A DNA stretch of 64,000 nt from Alkanindiges illinoisensis (GTDB taxonomy: Bacteria > Pseudomonadota > Gammaproteobacteria > Pseudomonadales > Moraxellaceae). How positions within the stretch are numbered: position 1 is the first letter of the stretch; each line of letters opens with the position of its first letter. The notes below the pieces were generated by a model. That model saw only the letters and a program-made list of their open reading frames with translations. It was not told the origin of the DNA and searched no databases. The position numbers and the translations under genes were made by a program. The stretch lies in the NCBI RefSeq assembly GCF_004377485.1, contig NZ_SNTY01000012.1, forward strand, positions 1 through 64,000. Direction: 5' to 3'. This document shows positions 7,629 to 16,336 of this stretch, piece by piece.

Positions 7629-9608
7629 TTATTCAATAATACCACGCGCATTACGTGCCATTTGGATATTAACAGCATCCTGTTGACGTTGAACAGCTAA
7701 AGCAGTTTGCTGTGCATTGTCTGCCCCATAGACATGAATATCTGTCTTTTGCTGCATGCTCACTACCTGTGAATTGCTATTTTTACTGCCAGCCTGGTTA
7801 ATTTGATCCTTATGCGGATTGCCAGATGGCGGGGCAGCATTATTTAATGCTGGTAATGATGAATTGGATATATTCACCTGCCCTGGTACAAAATAATTCT
7901 TTTGGTGTGCCTTAAAATCATTATTTTGTACCATTTCACCCTTAGCAATATAACCATCCTTATTGGAATCCCAGACCTTATTAAGATCATAGGCAGCTGT
8001 ACCTTTCTTATAACCATAGCCAGTAACTGCTGTATAAACATCAGCTACAGATGAGGATTTGCTAGGCTTAAAACCTCGTTCCTTAAAGTACTTTTCCACA
8101 TATTGCATTTGTTCATCAAAAGACAATGAAGCAAATTTCTTGCGGGACATTCCATAGTACTTGCCCTTAGTGCCACCAGATCCTTTCATAAACTGGATTA
8201 GGCCTGTAGCACTGGAATTTGGATTTTTTGCACCAGGATCAAAACTACCAGCCGTTTCAAATGAAATTACTGCAGCTAGATCGTTAGGATTAATTCCAAG
8301 ACGCGAGGCAACAGCCTGAATAGATTTTGCTTTATCCGCATTAAAGCCCTTTCTTTTAAGATCAGGATTAAATTGGAAGTTTCCACCCATAGCACTATTT
8401 AAAGCCTTCGCACCGTCAGTAACTGCTGCTACACCAGCCTTGGCCACATCCTGAGTGATCGTAGCAGCAGTTTTGGCTGCATTTACGGTTTTCTCAATAC
8501 CCACTGTGGTCAGCTCAATGGCCTTATCGCGCAAGCCCATAATGACCTCGGCCAGCTCTTTGATCCGGGTAATGGCTGTTTCAATGCCACCAGCCCACTC
8601 GCCCCAGTCAATCAGGGATTTGCCACCATTCTTCCAGGTCTGGTAATCATCCCACAGCAAGGCAATTGCTGCAGCCAATGCCAGAATCAGGCCGATCGGT
8701 GAGGCCAGTATGGCCAGATTCAGTGCCCGGAATAAAAACAGTAGACCTTTAAGAATAGATAGCGCCCCGGCCAGTTTAGAGATAGCCGCAAACAACCCGC
8801 CAAAAATCAGCACCAGCATGGCAATTTTAAGGCCAGCGGCTAGAAATGCCTTGAGGCGTGGGTCTAATCCACTAAACCACTGGATGGCTGACTGCAGGCC
8901 AGTATTGATAATTTTCAACACCGGAATTAATGCCTTGCCTGCAGTCATTAAAATAACTTCAGACAACGCTTTTACAGTCATGGTGATGTCACGGAATTGC
9001 ACCATGAAATCCTTGCCAGACTTGGCCATGTCATCGGACATACCCATATCTTTTTGCAGCTTCTGGTATTTTTCCATATTCTGCAAAAAGGCCGGGTCAC
9101 GCATGGCCATCAGCGTATTTTCATCAATCCCCATGGCACTGGCATAAGCATTAGCCTGGTAATAATCCATGCCTGCCAGAGTCTTGGACATATCTTTCAT
9201 AACCTCGACACGGTCACGCATTGCACCGTTCTGGTCACGGGTAGATACACCCAGATTATTCACCATGCCTTCATAGCCGGGTGACTGGCGAATTTTTTGT
9301 GACAGGCTTTCCAGTGTCTGCAGGGCATTGCCGGCTGTACCACCCATCTGGGAAATAGCAGCCTCAAACCCACGGATATTGCTGGCTGATGCACCAATGC
9401 GCTGGGATGAATAATAAAGCTTGTCCAGCTCACTGGCTGTTTTGGTAACTGCAATCACAGCACCTGTGGCCAGCCCCAGCAATACCGTGTTTAAAGATTT
9501 GGCCTTGTTTTCCACCCCTTGCAGGGTGTCCCCCATCCGCTTGGCGCCAGCATTATCAATGTTGAATCCAAGCGCGACCATAAAGTCACGAATTGTACTA
9601 CCGCTCAT
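7629..9608 (-). CDS. Tail tape-measure protein with lysozyme-like domain
   Basis: The protein has 659 residues. The N-terminus (LGFNIDNAGAKRMGDTL) and long helical stretches are typical of tape measures. Residues 255 to 320 are hydrophobic and contain several membrane-spanning-like segments. Residues 425 to 560 form a peptidoglycan-cleaving domain of the transglycosylase type, with VISFETAGSFDP holding the likely catalytic Glu and SSATGLIQFM the conserved glycine-rich loop. It sets tail length and helps DNA cross the cell wall. It is rather short for a contractile tail. Its start overlaps the end of the chaperone extension by 11 bases. Confidence 0.85.
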   Translation of the reverse strand: MSGSTIRDFMVALGFNIDNAGAKRMGDTLQGVENKAKSLNTVLLGLATGAVIAVTKTASELDKLYYSSQRIGASASNIRGFEAAISQMGGTAGNALQTLESLSQKIRQSPGYEGMVNNLGVSTRDQNGAMRDRVEVMKDMSKTLAGMDYYQANAYASAMGIDENTLMAMRDPAFLQNMEKYQKLQKDMGMSDDMAKSGKDFMVQFRDITMTVKALSEVILMTAGKALIPVLKIINTGLQSAIQWFSGLDPRLKAFLAAGLKIAMLVLIFGGLFAAISKLAGALSILKGLLFLFRALNLAILASPIGLILALAAAIALLWDDYQTWKNGGKSLIDWGEWAGGIETAITRIKELAEVIMGLRDKAIELTTVGIEKTVNAAKTAATITQDVAKAGVAAVTDGAKALNSAMGGNFQFNPDLKRKGFNADKAKSIQAVASRLGINPNDLAAVISFETAGSFDPGAKNPNSSATGLIQFMKGSGGTKGKYYGMSRKKFASLSFDEQMQYVEKYFKERGFKPSKSSSVADVYTAVTGYGYKKGTAAYDLNKVWDSNKDGYIAKGEMVQNNDFKAHQKNYFVPGQVNISNSSLPALNNAAPPSGNPHKDQINQAGSKNSNSQVVSMQQKTDIHVYGADNAQQTALAVQRQQDAVNIQMARNARGIIE

Positions 9609-9831
9609 TTTTCATCTTCTCATCCAGCAGGCGCTGGTTATCAGCCTGTACATCCAGGGCATCATTCATCAGCGCAATATCGGCAAGATCAAGTGTGCCG
9701 TCCTTGAGCGACTCATAACGGCACATCCCCTTGAGAACTGGCCGCATGAGCCAGTCCTCCTCGCCAGGTAAAGACCGGAAATTTACGTGGGCTGGTTCTC
9801 GATAGTCGCTTTCGTAACCAACCCGCGTATA
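9598..9831 (-). CDS. Tail chaperone extension (T segment) read by -1 frameshift
   Basis: This 77-residue segment is open in the -1 frame from the slippery site in the upstream chaperone gene to a stop at 9598. It reads like protein throughout: GYESDYREP, LPGEEDWLMRPVLKGMCRYE, then LDLADIALMNDALDVQADN. A -1 shift would give a 224-residue fusion, like lambda gpG-T. An ATG at 9747 with GAGGAGG eight bases upstream could also make a separate 49-residue product from the second half. The region lies between the chaperone and tape-measure genes, exactly where such extensions occur. Confidence 0.75.
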   Translation of the reverse strand, partial: YTRVGYESDYREPAHVNFRSLPGEEDWLMRPVLKGMCRYESLKDGTLDLADIALMNDALDVQADNQRLLDEKMKNER

Positions 9832-10271
9832 AAATTTCCCAGGCTTGTACGCAGAACTGCAATAACCAGTGGCAGGATCTCGCCCAGCTCAAGGTCATCA
9901 AACATCAATGACCCATTGCTGCACACATTAGCCAGACCGCCACCAGTGTCACGCTTGACCACGGATAAACATTTTTTCAGGACGTAATCCGCGTTTTCAT
10001 CAGACATGCCCGCCAGGGCATCAGCAAATGGCAAAGCCGCTTTGGCCAATCCAGATAAATCAACATCGGCCAGAACAGCACCGCCATTTTCATCTTTACT
10101 GGCCAGCTCCAGCTTATCCACCATTTCCTGAATACCACCCTTGGCCACTTCAGTGAGCAAGGGGGCAATCGTGGGAATCACTGGAGCAATACGCCGGGAA
10201 ACATGCGCCTGGGAAAATACGTCCAGCTTGCCGATTGCATAGCTATGCTGGCCAACGGTTATCCGTTCCAT
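9783..10271 (-). CDS. Tail assembly chaperone (G-like)
   Basis: The protein has 162 residues, mostly helical, starting MERITVGQHSYAIGKLDVF. Position between the tube gene and the tape measure marks it as the tail assembly chaperone that coats the tape measure before the tube grows. Near its end, codons 146 and 147 (AAT TTT, preceded by A) form the heptamer A AAT TTT, allowing a -1 shift into the downstream segment. Its ATG overlaps the tube gene stop (TAATG). The function is inferred from order and frameshift, as chaperones of this type differ widely in sequence. Confidence 0.75.
   Translation of the reverse strand: MERITVGQHSYAIGKLDVFSQAHVSRRIAPVIPTIAPLLTEVAKGGIQEMVDKLELASKDENGGAVLADVDLSGLAKAALPFADALAGMSDENADYVLKKCLSVVKRDTGGGLANVCSNGSLMFDDLELGEILPLVIAVLRTSLGNFIRGLVTKATIENQPT
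9831..9837 (-). promoter_or_regulatory. Slippery heptamer for programmed -1 frameshift
   Basis: The minus strand reads A AAT TTT in the zero frame of the chaperone gene, which fits the X XXY YYZ rule. After the shift the frame stays open for 77 codons, while the zero frame stops 15 codons further on. Confidence 0.8.
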
Positions 10272-10714
10272 TATTGGTATTCTCCAAGCTTGGTATCCAG
10301 TTTGATGGCATCAAACACCCATTCCACAATATCCGCATCCTTGGCATATTTGAGATCCGGCTTTTTCCGGAATGCACACAGTGATGCAGTGCCATTGTCC
10401 CCACTACCAGAATGGTTAAAGGTAATAGTATTTCTGCCCCACTTTTTACTATTGCCGGCCTGTAGGTTATACAGGTTCATCAGCTTGGCATTCGCTGGTG
10501 AGGTTTTAAGCAGGCGAATGGTAACTGCACCGGATTTATCAGCATGTAGTGAATGCATGCCTTCTCCATCGGCGCCTACGGTCATGGTATTTTTATCACC
10601 AGCTGCTGCAAAGGTAATCCCTTCATCTGCCACGGCCGCGCCATAACCCAAATCAATGGTGGCATCATCGCTCGTGAGCGAGGCAGCACAGTCCAAAAAA
10701 GAGTAAGTCGACAT
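10271..10714 (-). CDS. Tail tube protein, DUF3277 family
   Basis: The protein has 147 residues. The start MSTYSFLDCAASLT, the loop DKNTMTVGADGEGMHSLHAD and the core GAVTIRLLKTSPANAKLMNL are landmarks of DUF3277 proteins, which form the inner tube of contractile phages that use a DUF3383 sheath. The sheath gene lies upstream, but an HNH endonuclease gene has been inserted between the two. The chaperone gene starts on its stop codon. Confidence 0.85.
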   Translation of the reverse strand: MSTYSFLDCAASLTSDDATIDLGYGAAVADEGITFAAAGDKNTMTVGADGEGMHSLHADKSGAVTIRLLKTSPANAKLMNLYNLQAGNSKKWGRNTITFNHSGSGDNGTASLCAFRKKPDLKYAKDADIVEWVFDAIKLDTKLGEYQ

Positions 10715-10717
10715 AGA

Positions 10718-11356
10718 TCATTTCCTATTTGCGCCTCCTTTTCTGTTGTTTTCGACAACATACAGAGGTTGCGTATTTGTATAGTGACAAGCTTGTTTTA
10801 AATCATCTGCATTTGTTAGATCAAAAGCTGATAGTGGTTCAATATGGTCGATAGTCCATATCACCCCTCTGTTATCCCAGCGCATGTCGTGTTTAAACAT
10901 GCGTTCAAGATGATTTTTAAAAAACTCAATAGAACAGCCTAGTTGTTGGGTAGCAATACAATTTTTACTATTCCTCCTTAAGGCATTGTTTAGATTTCTC
11001 CGAATCTGATTTCTTATCAAATATTGGATATTTTCTAACCGCTGTCTGCCTTCCCACTCCCGATGTCTTGCATTTACTTTATCCTTATTGCGCTTTTGGT
11101 ACTCCAAAGCACGCTGATTGTATAAAGCAGTATTCTCACTACGTCTTTGACGCTCAAGCTCACGATACTTTTCAGGATTTTCAGCATATTTCTGCTTAAA
11201 CCCTTCCAAAATCTTTGCCTTATTTTCTGCGTAATACTTTGCTTTATAAATTTTAGTGCACGGCTTGCAAACAGTATGAATCCCATCAGGCTTATTCTTA
11301 TTCCTGACAAATTGATCTAATTCTCTTTGCTCGCCGCACCGATTACATACCCTCAT
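10718..11356 (-). CDS. Free-standing HNH endonuclease
   Basis: The protein has 212 residues from the ATG encoding MRVCNRCG. An in-frame start 18 bases upstream is possible, and neither has a strong ribosome site. Residues 3 to 35 form a four-cysteine zinc finger (CNRC and CKPC). A long basic helical middle follows. The C-terminus holds the HNH motif: WTIDHIEPLSAFDL, then a conserved NTQPLYVVENNRKG with two Asn. The gene is AT-rich and separates the sheath and tube genes, which are neighbours in related phages. It is probably a mobile homing-type nuclease that cuts phages lacking it. Confidence 0.8.
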   Translation of the reverse strand: MRVCNRCGEQRELDQFVRNKNKPDGIHTVCKPCTKIYKAKYYAENKAKILEGFKQKYAENPEKYRELERQRRSENTALYNQRALEYQKRNKDKVNARHREWEGRQRLENIQYLIRNQIRRNLNNALRRNSKNCIATQQLGCSIEFFKNHLERMFKHDMRWDNRGVIWTIDHIEPLSAFDLTNADDLKQACHYTNTQPLYVVENNRKGGANRK

Positions 11357-11421
11357 AACAATATCCAAAATCACTAGATATTATTATTTTATCAATAAAT
11401 GAGTACGACTCAAAATCCTTA

Positions 11422-12891
11422 TTAGCGGTTAACATTGACCAGCACATCAACAAAATGCACTGCCCCGGCCAGTTTGATAGCCACCTGAATGGGTGGTGCC
11501 TTACGTGCTTCCCGATCTGCCTGTGACTGGGTATCGATGCTGTTTGCAAACACGTAATAGCCTTTAGATAGAAAATCACCGGCTTTTAGTGCACCAAACT
11601 CGTTACCATTCCATACACCAGGTGCCAGCAAGCCATTTCGTACTGCCTGATCCAAGCGGGCCTCAATGACTGCACAGATCCGGTTCATGCCGGCTGCAGT
11701 CTGTGGAATTTTAGTCCCACCGGTGTACTGCAGATTCCAGATCGCGGTCTGAACATCGTTTTGCAGCCAGTCCAGCCCGTGACGCTCATCAATGAATGCA
11801 CCGTTACACATCACCCCTTCCTGAATGATGGCTGTGTCATTGTTGTATTGCACAAAGACGTTGGCATTCTTGGCTTTGAGTGCTGCGGCCTGACTAGTTG
11901 TCAGCTGCTCGGCCACTACCGTGGGTTCCTGCTTAAATTTCAGGGTAATGGTAGTATTGCTGCCCTGAAAATTCACACTGAAGGCCCGGCCAAACAATGA
12001 AGCGGCTGCATACGGTGTGGTGGTAGAAAACTGCACAAAGGTACGGGCAAGGCCAAGCTGCTTGAGCTTATACGGAATATCTGTTGTAGATCCGCTGGCC
12101 AGTGCATTGGTGTCGCTGGAAGTCACACCAAAAATGCGGGATTGATCCAGGCTTTCAATAAACTGGCCTGTTGCCAGAATATCTGCCTCACCCAGGGTGG
12201 AATCAGCTACCATACAGCCATACCAGTTGGCAGTCATATCAACCGCTTTTTGAACTGTGGCCAGAATATTCTCAGCCGCCACGCCATCAACCGGTGCAGG
12301 CGCCTGACTGGACTGCAGGCCTAGTAATGCGGCCAGCGCACCATCGGCCGCATAACTGACTGTCGATGCTGGGCCAGTGGTTGCACTGATAATGTCAAAG
12401 CGCTTTTGGCCACCATCCCAGACACACGTTGCTGCAGGTGACAATTTGGCAGAAATTGCTGAAGCCACCCCATTAATATTGGTCACCCCTGACAAATTGA
12501 TAGCAGTTAGACTTTTGGCAGTACCATCAACCGTGATGGACATGGTGCCAGCAGTGATTGCCTGAAAGCCTGATAACGCCTGCTCGGCTGTCGTCAGGAT
12601 CTTGCCATGCAACAGCCCGGCGGTTGCAGTTTTTGGCCAGCGGCCAATCAGCACTACTGCAGGCCGTGGGGACTGGGCAAAGTATTTCTGTGCTGCCAGG
12701 TACTCTGGTGCAGAAATACCAAAATCGCTGGCCACAGATTCAATGTTGTTATAAGTCCGGATTCGCTCGCGGGTATCAATCACGGGAGAAGTACCCAGGA
12801 TTAACAGCGCGCCAAAATCACGGGTGGCCGCTGCCGTGGGTGCCATGTTAAGCGACACATTAACAACGGCGGATACTGGCAATTGAGCCAT
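11422..12891 (-). CDS. Tail sheath protein, DUF3383 family
   Basis: The protein has 489 residues. The N-terminus (VSAVVNVSLNMAPTAAATRD), the middle FFxQSPRP-like YFAQSPRPAVVLIGRW and the C-terminal YVFANSIDTQSQADREARKA are typical of DUF3383, the contractile sheath of this phage group. KAPPIQVAIKLAGAVHFVDV near the end gives the interlocking strand that joins sheath subunits. This gene and the Gp138 spike show that the virion is a myovirus. It follows the neck gene by 9 bases. Confidence 0.9.
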   Translation of the reverse strand: MAQLPVSAVVNVSLNMAPTAAATRDFGALLILGTSPVIDTRERIRTYNNIESVASDFGISAPEYLAAQKYFAQSPRPAVVLIGRWPKTATAGLLHGKILTTAEQALSGFQAITAGTMSITVDGTAKSLTAINLSGVTNINGVASAISAKLSPAATCVWDGGQKRFDIISATTGPASTVSYAADGALAALLGLQSSQAPAPVDGVAAENILATVQKAVDMTANWYGCMVADSTLGEADILATGQFIESLDQSRIFGVTSSDTNALASGSTTDIPYKLKQLGLARTFVQFSTTTPYAAASLFGRAFSVNFQGSNTTITLKFKQEPTVVAEQLTTSQAAALKAKNANVFVQYNNDTAIIQEGVMCNGAFIDERHGLDWLQNDVQTAIWNLQYTGGTKIPQTAAGMNRICAVIEARLDQAVRNGLLAPGVWNGNEFGALKAGDFLSKGYYVFANSIDTQSQADREARKAPPIQVAIKLAGAVHFVDVLVNVNR

Positions 12892-12900
12892 GATTACTCC

Positions 12901-13446
12901 TTAGCCACCAGTGAAACTAACAACTGGCGGACTGTTAAAAGGTTTAATTTGATAGGTACGCTCAACCTTGCGCCGGATGGTAAAAGGCAGGTCATAACGT
13001 CGAATGAATTGCTGGTTGACCAACTCCGGGATACTGAGAATATCGCCGTGGCCAATCAGCTTGGCCTTGATTGCAGACAGTGGCTGGTTATTTTGATGGA
13101 TGGCCAAACCATCACGGAAAAGCTCGGCATACTCAAAACCACTAGGGCCATAGAACGTCACCAGCACATCAATGGTGATATGCCGGATATAGCGAGTATT
13201 TTCGTCCTGTTGCTCCAGTGCTGGCCCGGCATCAGCACGACTCAGCTTTGCGCCAATTGCTGCCCAGTTCTGGTCTGGCTCTGGCATTTCCGGAACCGTG
13301 GGCTGCCAGCGCGGCCGCACCATGAAACCCGGTAGGCCAGTAATCCCTACCACATGCGCCTGCAGTGCATCTTCCAGTTCCTCATCTAACGGCAAAGCGC
13401 CGCCGCCAGGCGTGAGATACCCACCTGTTGCTGATGTATTGGCCAT
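12901..13446 (-). CDS. Neck/tail terminator protein
   Basis: The protein has 181 residues. GLPGFMVRPRWQPTVPEMPE followed by a beta-strand set (IRHITIDVLVTFYGPSGFEYAELFRDG) fits the LIC_12616/gp12-like neck terminator family found directly upstream of DUF3383 sheath genes. It would cap the finished tail and join it to the head. Family and role are inferred from pattern and order. Confidence 0.7.
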   Translation of the reverse strand: MANTSATGGYLTPGGGALPLDEELEDALQAHVVGITGLPGFMVRPRWQPTVPEMPEPDQNWAAIGAKLSRADAGPALEQQDENTRYIRHITIDVLVTFYGPSGFEYAELFRDGLAIHQNNQPLSAIKAKLIGHGDILSIPELVNQQFIRRYDLPFTIRRKVERTYQIKPFNSPPVVSFTGG

Positions 13447-13450
13447 AGAA

Positions 13451-13828
13451 TTAACCTGAAGGTTTAAGGGATTTTAAGGTACAAACTGCTTTGACAAAGC
13501 CGCGCCCAAAATGGCTGTAATCCTTTACAGTCAACACCGTGTATTTATTGCCACGCCAGGTAATTTCGTCAGCATCTGAGGCACGAATACCCTGAGTCAA
13601 CCGAAAGCGGGTTACCACGTTAATGGCACCCGAAACAATTGAACCATCCGGCATACGATCCAGCTTTAAGCCATCGTTAGCCGTGACAATGGCCGAAAAT
13701 GGTGTGCTGGTTGGTGTATTGTCCGCCCGGCCTTTCTCGTTAATGGTCTGGGTGTTGCGAATACAGACCAGCCCTTTATCAAAAAAGCGCGGGTCATTAA
13801 TAACCCGGCTGACATCCAGTGTGGCCAT
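13451..13828 (-). CDS. Head closure (stopper)-like protein
   Basis: This 125-residue beta-rich protein has no motif I can name. Phrases such as ITANDGLKLDR, NVVTRFRLTQGI and ITWRGNKYTVLTVKDYSHFG resemble small barrel-fold stopper proteins with a conserved W-R-G-x-x-Y turn. It lies between the gp10-like and neck terminator genes, where the stopper that retains DNA in the head is normally encoded. The function is an inference from order. Confidence 0.55.
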   Translation of the reverse strand: MATLDVSRVINDPRFFDKGLVCIRNTQTINEKGRADNTPTSTPFSAIVTANDGLKLDRMPDGSIVSGAINVVTRFRLTQGIRASDADEITWRGNKYTVLTVKDYSHFGRGFVKAVCTLKSLKPSG

Positions 13829-13830
13829 AA

Positions 13831-14358
13831 CTACTCCTTGTCGCGTAAGACATAAGTTACCGAATTACGCATTTGTGCAGTATCAATCAGAGGTTTGACC
13901 AGATTGCTGTCCGCTGGTCCCTGCTCAAGCTGTTTAAGGTACTTCCGTGCACCCTTGCGGCCTTTGCGTGCCCGCTTCTTGATCGTGGCCAATGATAGTG
14001 GCGTGAAATCACCACTGTTCAGCGTAGCCCGTACCGAGTTCTGGGCAACCATGCCGGCCGCATTCAGCTGGCGAACCACACCAGCTGGTGAACCATCCAG
14101 CGCAGCCCCCGCCGCCTTTCCCAGCCGATCAGCGACTTGATCCTGTACCGCTTCCACGCCTGGTACCAGAAATGGCCGCTCCGGAATATTCTGGAGCGGT
14201 GAACCGTTTTCCTGTGTATAGGCAATTTCTGCATTGGTTAGCCCAGAATCTGACCTAGGCTCTCCATGCGGAATACCGACCATCACGTCTGTTTTACCCA
14301 GTTCCTGCAGGGCAGCAAAAATGCCTGCCAAGCCATCACCGGTTGCAGTCACGCTCAC
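13831..14358 (-). CDS. HK97 gp10/virion morphogenesis-like protein
   Basis: The protein has 175 residues. VMVGIPHGEPR, NAEIAYTQENGSPLQNIPER and FLVPGV followed by LSLATIKKRARKG and LIDTAQMRNSVTYVL are landmarks of the virion morphogenesis and gp10-like family: an N-terminal strand, an entry loop with N-G-S, and a C-terminal D-T-x-x-x-R-x-S motif. Such proteins act at the head-tail connector. Its start overlaps the DUF4054 gene stop by 4 bases. Confidence 0.75.
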   Translation of the reverse strand: MSVTATGDGLAGIFAALQELGKTDVMVGIPHGEPRSDSGLTNAEIAYTQENGSPLQNIPERPFLVPGVEAVQDQVADRLGKAAGAALDGSPAGVVRQLNAAGMVAQNSVRATLNSGDFTPLSLATIKKRARKGRKGARKYLKQLEQGPADSNLVKPLIDTAQMRNSVTYVLRDKE

Positions 14359-14747
14359 AGTTGAATACCTCCAGCACCAAACATCATGGCCAGCTGGTAC
14401 AACTGAATACCATAAGTGGTTAAATTCCAGTGGCCAGCATCGGCAAAGGTGATAGATCCCACGTCCATGGAAACTGATACACCATCCACTGACTTGGAAG
14501 TTTCCACCCCCACCACATTGCCGACCGCATCCGGCCCCACCGTTTCTGATGCCGTACGCTCGCGCGAATACAGCACCAGATAGTGAGCCACATACAGGGT
14601 TAGGCCATCATCCAGACAATCCTGCCAGCGACTCTCCGGGAGCATTTTTTTACCCAGGCGTAAATACATCTGGATATGGAATGACGGATAATCAGTAGTG
14701 CTGGCAAACTCCGGCAGGCTTTGCCGGAAAGTCGGTTCGTCTAGCAT
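14355..14747 (-). CDS. Head-tail adaptor, DUF4054-like
   Basis: The protein has 130 residues. FRQSLPEFASTTDYPSFHIQ, then WQDCLDDGLTLYVAHYLVLY and the C-terminal GHWNLTTYGIQLYQLAMMFG match the DUF4054 connector family: an N-terminal F-x-x-x-x-P-E-F motif, an alanine/histidine helix and a terminal Y-G-x-x-x-x-x-L helix. It likely sits under the portal as the adaptor ring. It follows the coiled-coil gene by 9 bases. Confidence 0.75.
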   Translation of the reverse strand: MLDEPTFRQSLPEFASTTDYPSFHIQMYLRLGKKMLPESRWQDCLDDGLTLYVAHYLVLYSRERTASETVGPDAVGNVVGVETSKSVDGVSVSMDVGSITFADAGHWNLTTYGIQLYQLAMMFGAGGIQL

Positions 14748-14756
14748 GATTTACCC

Positions 14757-15218
14757 TCAGGCAGGTTTGTCGGCCGCTGGTGCAGATTTGGCTTTTGCAG
14801 CCGCCAATTCTTTTTCCAGTGCAGCAATACGGTCATCCTTAGCCTTGCTCTCTGTTTCAGCCTTTTTAAGGCTGGCCGCAGCATCACTGGCCAATTTGGT
14901 TTTACTGGCCAGATCCGCCTCAAGCTTGGTAACTTTAGCGGTAGCCTCGGCTGACTTTTGCTCATGCTCTCCAGCTGACTGCTTGGCTGTTTCCAGCTCA
15001 GACTGGGCGCTGGCCAGCTGCTGCTCCAGCTGGGCAATCACCTCATTAGCTGCAGTATCATCCGTCAGCTCTGACAGATCCTGACAGTGCGCCTTTACAA
15101 ACCAGTGGTCGGCCAGTTCCTGACTGACGTCTTGCAAACCCGGCTTTAAATGCACGGTATCGGCACTATCAGTAGTCAAATTGACACTGATAGGTTTATT
15201 GATAAAAACCTTAGGCAT
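14757..15218 (-). CDS. Coiled-coil phage head-region protein
   Basis: The 153-residue protein starts MPKVFINKPISVNL, then a short beta domain with DVSQELADHWFVKAHCQ to about residue 47. Residues 58 to 140 are a long, charged coiled coil rich in Ala, Lys, Glu and Ser, and the end is Ala/Pro rich. The N-terminal domain resembles the small STY1053-type proteins encoded next to the capsid gene. It may be a minor capsid or assembly factor. The coiled coil makes homology claims from composition alone unsafe. Confidence 0.6.
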   Translation of the reverse strand: MPKVFINKPISVNLTTDSADTVHLKPGLQDVSQELADHWFVKAHCQDLSELTDDTAANEVIAQLEQQLASAQSELETAKQSAGEHEQKSAEATAKVTKLEADLASKTKLASDAAASLKKAETESKAKDDRIAALEKELAAAKAKSAPAADKPA

Positions 15219-15227
15219 GATGCCTCC

Positions 15228-16268
15228 TTAAATGCCGTCGGCATAAGCCGCAGTTTCTGGATAGACCCACTCAACCACACCCATACGACCAAAATAGGTG
15301 GTGAGTTGACGCAGATCACGATATTCGATTGGTGTACGCTGAAGCGGAACCAACGGAAAGCGAACGCGGCTTTCATCCTGCGTATAGGCAACCATACGGT
15401 TAGTCCCTGCTGCACCACGGCCTGATAACCATTTTAGTGGCTGAATATCCAGTGGACGACCGTTAATGGTATTAGACAAACTATTAACCTTTAAGAATTC
15501 CAGGATACTGATATTGCCGGCATCACTAACCACACGACTGACCAGTTTGCTAAATTGCACTGGTGGTAACAGTAATTTGTCAGGCACTACCGCATAACCC
15601 GAAGCAACCCATGCATTGTTCAGGATCAGGTTGACATCATCTAAAATTTGCTGGGGTGTTTTGGTATCCCATGTATTACCCGGTACGTTAGTAGACGCTA
15701 CCTTAGAGGAGTTCACCAGACCTTCCACACCCAAACGGGTATCCCCAATATAGACCTGCTCGTCAACGTCCATGTTGTACTTGAGCATCAGGCCGTTGTA
15801 CTTCTGGACATCCACTGGCCGTCCAAGCTGCCGTGCTGATTCAAGCTCTGGTAGTGTCCAGCCCAGCTGCATGCCCCACAGCGTTAATGGCTGGGCAGTC
15901 TTACCAATATCCAGCGCAATACTGGTGATGGCATCAGTATCCTTACCGATCCATGCCTTACCATTGGGTGAATTGCCACCAGCTGCTGCAAAGCTGCTAT
16001 TGGTGAAACTGGAGGTTTCATCGGCAATTGACACATCGCTACGCAGGTCAATATCACGACTCCAAGTAACACTGGCCAGTGGCTCGTGCATGGTCTGGTC
16101 AAGGCGTTCTAGCTCGCCAACCAAAAAGGCACCCGTACTATCAACAGTTTGGGTATCAAAAGTTGCAAATTGGTCGCGGGTACGTCCACGACGAATAACA
16201 GGCGCTGCGGCCAGCCCAGCTGCAGCCATTGAACTGACAATGGCCAAACCTAATTTGTTTTCACGCAT
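15228..16268 (-). CDS. Major capsid protein, DUF2184 family
   Basis: The protein has 346 residues, normal for this family. DQTMHEPLASVTWSRDIDLR, FTNSSFAAAGG and ITSIALDIGKTAQPLTLWG are typical of DUF2184 capsid proteins with the HK97 fold. The middle part YNMDVDEQVYIGDTRLGVEG and the C-terminal VVEWVYPETAAYADGI complete the match. It lies between the cement-protein gene and the coiled-coil gene. A hairpin followed by seven T lies upstream of its start, so supply may depend partly on read-through from the cement gene. Confidence 0.85.
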   Translation of the reverse strand: MRENKLGLAIVSSMAAAGLAAAPVIRRGRTRDQFATFDTQTVDSTGAFLVGELERLDQTMHEPLASVTWSRDIDLRSDVSIADETSSFTNSSFAAAGGNSPNGKAWIGKDTDAITSIALDIGKTAQPLTLWGMQLGWTLPELESARQLGRPVDVQKYNGLMLKYNMDVDEQVYIGDTRLGVEGLVNSSKVASTNVPGNTWDTKTPQQILDDVNLILNNAWVASGYAVVPDKLLLPPVQFSKLVSRVVSDAGNISILEFLKVNSLSNTINGRPLDIQPLKWLSGRGAAGTNRMVAYTQDESRVRFPLVPLQRTPIEYRDLRQLTTYFGRMGVVEWVYPETAAYADGI

Positions 16269-16296
16269 TGTGAATTTTTCCTTAAATTTCAGGCAT

Positions 16297-16318
16297 AAAA
16301 AAACCCGCTTTACGCAGG
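16297..16318 (-). terminator. Terminator-like hairpin between cement and capsid genes
   Basis: On the minus strand CCTGC-GTAAA-GCGGG, with one G-T pair, is followed by seven T. It lies 29 bases upstream of the capsid start. It is probably an attenuator inside the late operon. Confidence 0.5.
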
Positions 16319-16336
16319 CCTGTTTAAACCAATAGA

